Assembly: GCA_020226215.1 (NCBI GenBank)
Contig: CM035230.1
Coordinates: 581,501-645,500, forward strand
Source of the DNA: Sindora glabra
Taxonomy: Eukaryota > Streptophyta > Magnoliopsida > Fabales > Fabaceae
Direction: 5' to 3'
DNA: 64,000 nucleotides
Part shown: positions 63,801 through 64,000 of the stretch, one piece after another
How positions within the stretch are numbered: position 1 is the first letter of the stretch
How the letters are laid out: each line of letters opens with the position of its first letter
Notes under the pieces: model-generated
Seen by the model: the letters and a program-made list of their open reading frames with translations, nothing else
The model's database searches: none
What the model was told of the DNA's origin: nothing
Position numbers and translations under genes: made by a program

Positions 63801-64000
63801 AATTCTCTTATTATGAAAACTTCATTTATTCTCACTTTTTCCTTTTCAAGCTCCTTTTTAATGCTATGCATCCAATGCATCCTTCACACATAACATGAAG
63901 GTGAGCATTCCTCGCCTCCTTTCACCTTGAAAAATTTGAATTTCTTTCCCCTCAAATTGATAAGTTACAATTTTATGATAATAGTCAACATAAGCATAAT
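60894..64000 (-). pseudogene. Tekay-like gypsy pol (element E), runs off the right edge
   Basis: Minus strand. RT entry at 63584-63880: VREFPYVS-type words (IREFPYVSLEDL), ISITPYWMVSVEIKELHEQL and LLDKGFIQSG. RT body at about 62850-63580. RNase H at 62479-62817: YDASKVGLGCILMQHGRVIA, YASRQLKK, YPTHDLEMIIVVFTLKIWRH, IDHKSLKYIF and YHPDKANVVTNAL, with the catalytic Asp, Glu and Asp positions present. Integrase lies at about 61250-62300 with stops. A chromodomain-like segment lies at about 60990-61150: YEEQPVQIIDR and VKIIWEKHRVQKVTW, in broken frame. The best-preserved stretch is RNase H; the rest has stops. Confidence 0.88.

Overview
The window looks like transposon-rich, heterochromatic DNA from a flowering plant, probably a eudicot. 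It is strongly AT-rich. Everything I can name is a plant transposable element family: an L1-type LINE, Ty3/gypsy chromoviruses (a Galadriel/Reina/CRM-like type and Tekay/Del-like types), an Athila-type gypsy element, a Ty1/copia-type solo LTR and two CACTA DNA transposons. I found no intact host gene. Every coding region is broken by stops and frameshifts, and many changes are C-to-T or G-to-A, as expected from deamination of methylated cytosines.

Layout, left to right. 1-4320: minus-strand LINE running off the left edge. 4870-10588: gypsy element A, minus strand, with two ~318-bp LTRs, PBS, PPT and a 5-bp CTATA target-site duplication (TSD). 11025-13745: element with long inverted-repeat arms and a smaller AT-rich element nested inside. 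13746-18722: unassigned DNA plus one AT-rich transposon candidate. 18726-24339: CACTA-1, carrying a broken fragment of a DnaK-type Hsp70 gene. 25052-45588: an Athila-type element on the minus strand, internally deleted, with LTRs of about 1.63 kb. One LTR was split by a 12.2-kb CACTA transposon (CACTA-2, 25556-37710, with TNP2-type and Transposase_24-type genes); the other was split by a ~3.5-kb Tekay-type solo LTR (40539-44027). The paired Athila LTRs act as empty-site controls for each other. 45594-47280: GC-richer unassigned DNA. 47284-47900: LTR-like sequence in plus orientation. 47914-52140: gypsy element C, minus strand, with its pol domains apparently out of order. 54345-58300: truncated Tekay-like pol (minus strand) split by a 1.67-kb solo LTR (55376-57047). 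About 59000-64000: a second Tekay-like element, minus strand, running off the right edge.

The most unusual observation is at 40382-40456. A full-length tRNA-Asp-like sequence, ending in CCA, abuts the Athila 5' LTR exactly where only a primer-binding site of about 18 nt should be. On its far side it joins directly to the C-terminal end of gag. This is most simply read as a fossil of a reverse-transcription accident in which the whole primer tRNA was copied into DNA.

The genes do not form a host pathway. They are decayed parts of transposons. The value of the window lies in its nested insertion history and in the captured Hsp70 and tRNA sequences.
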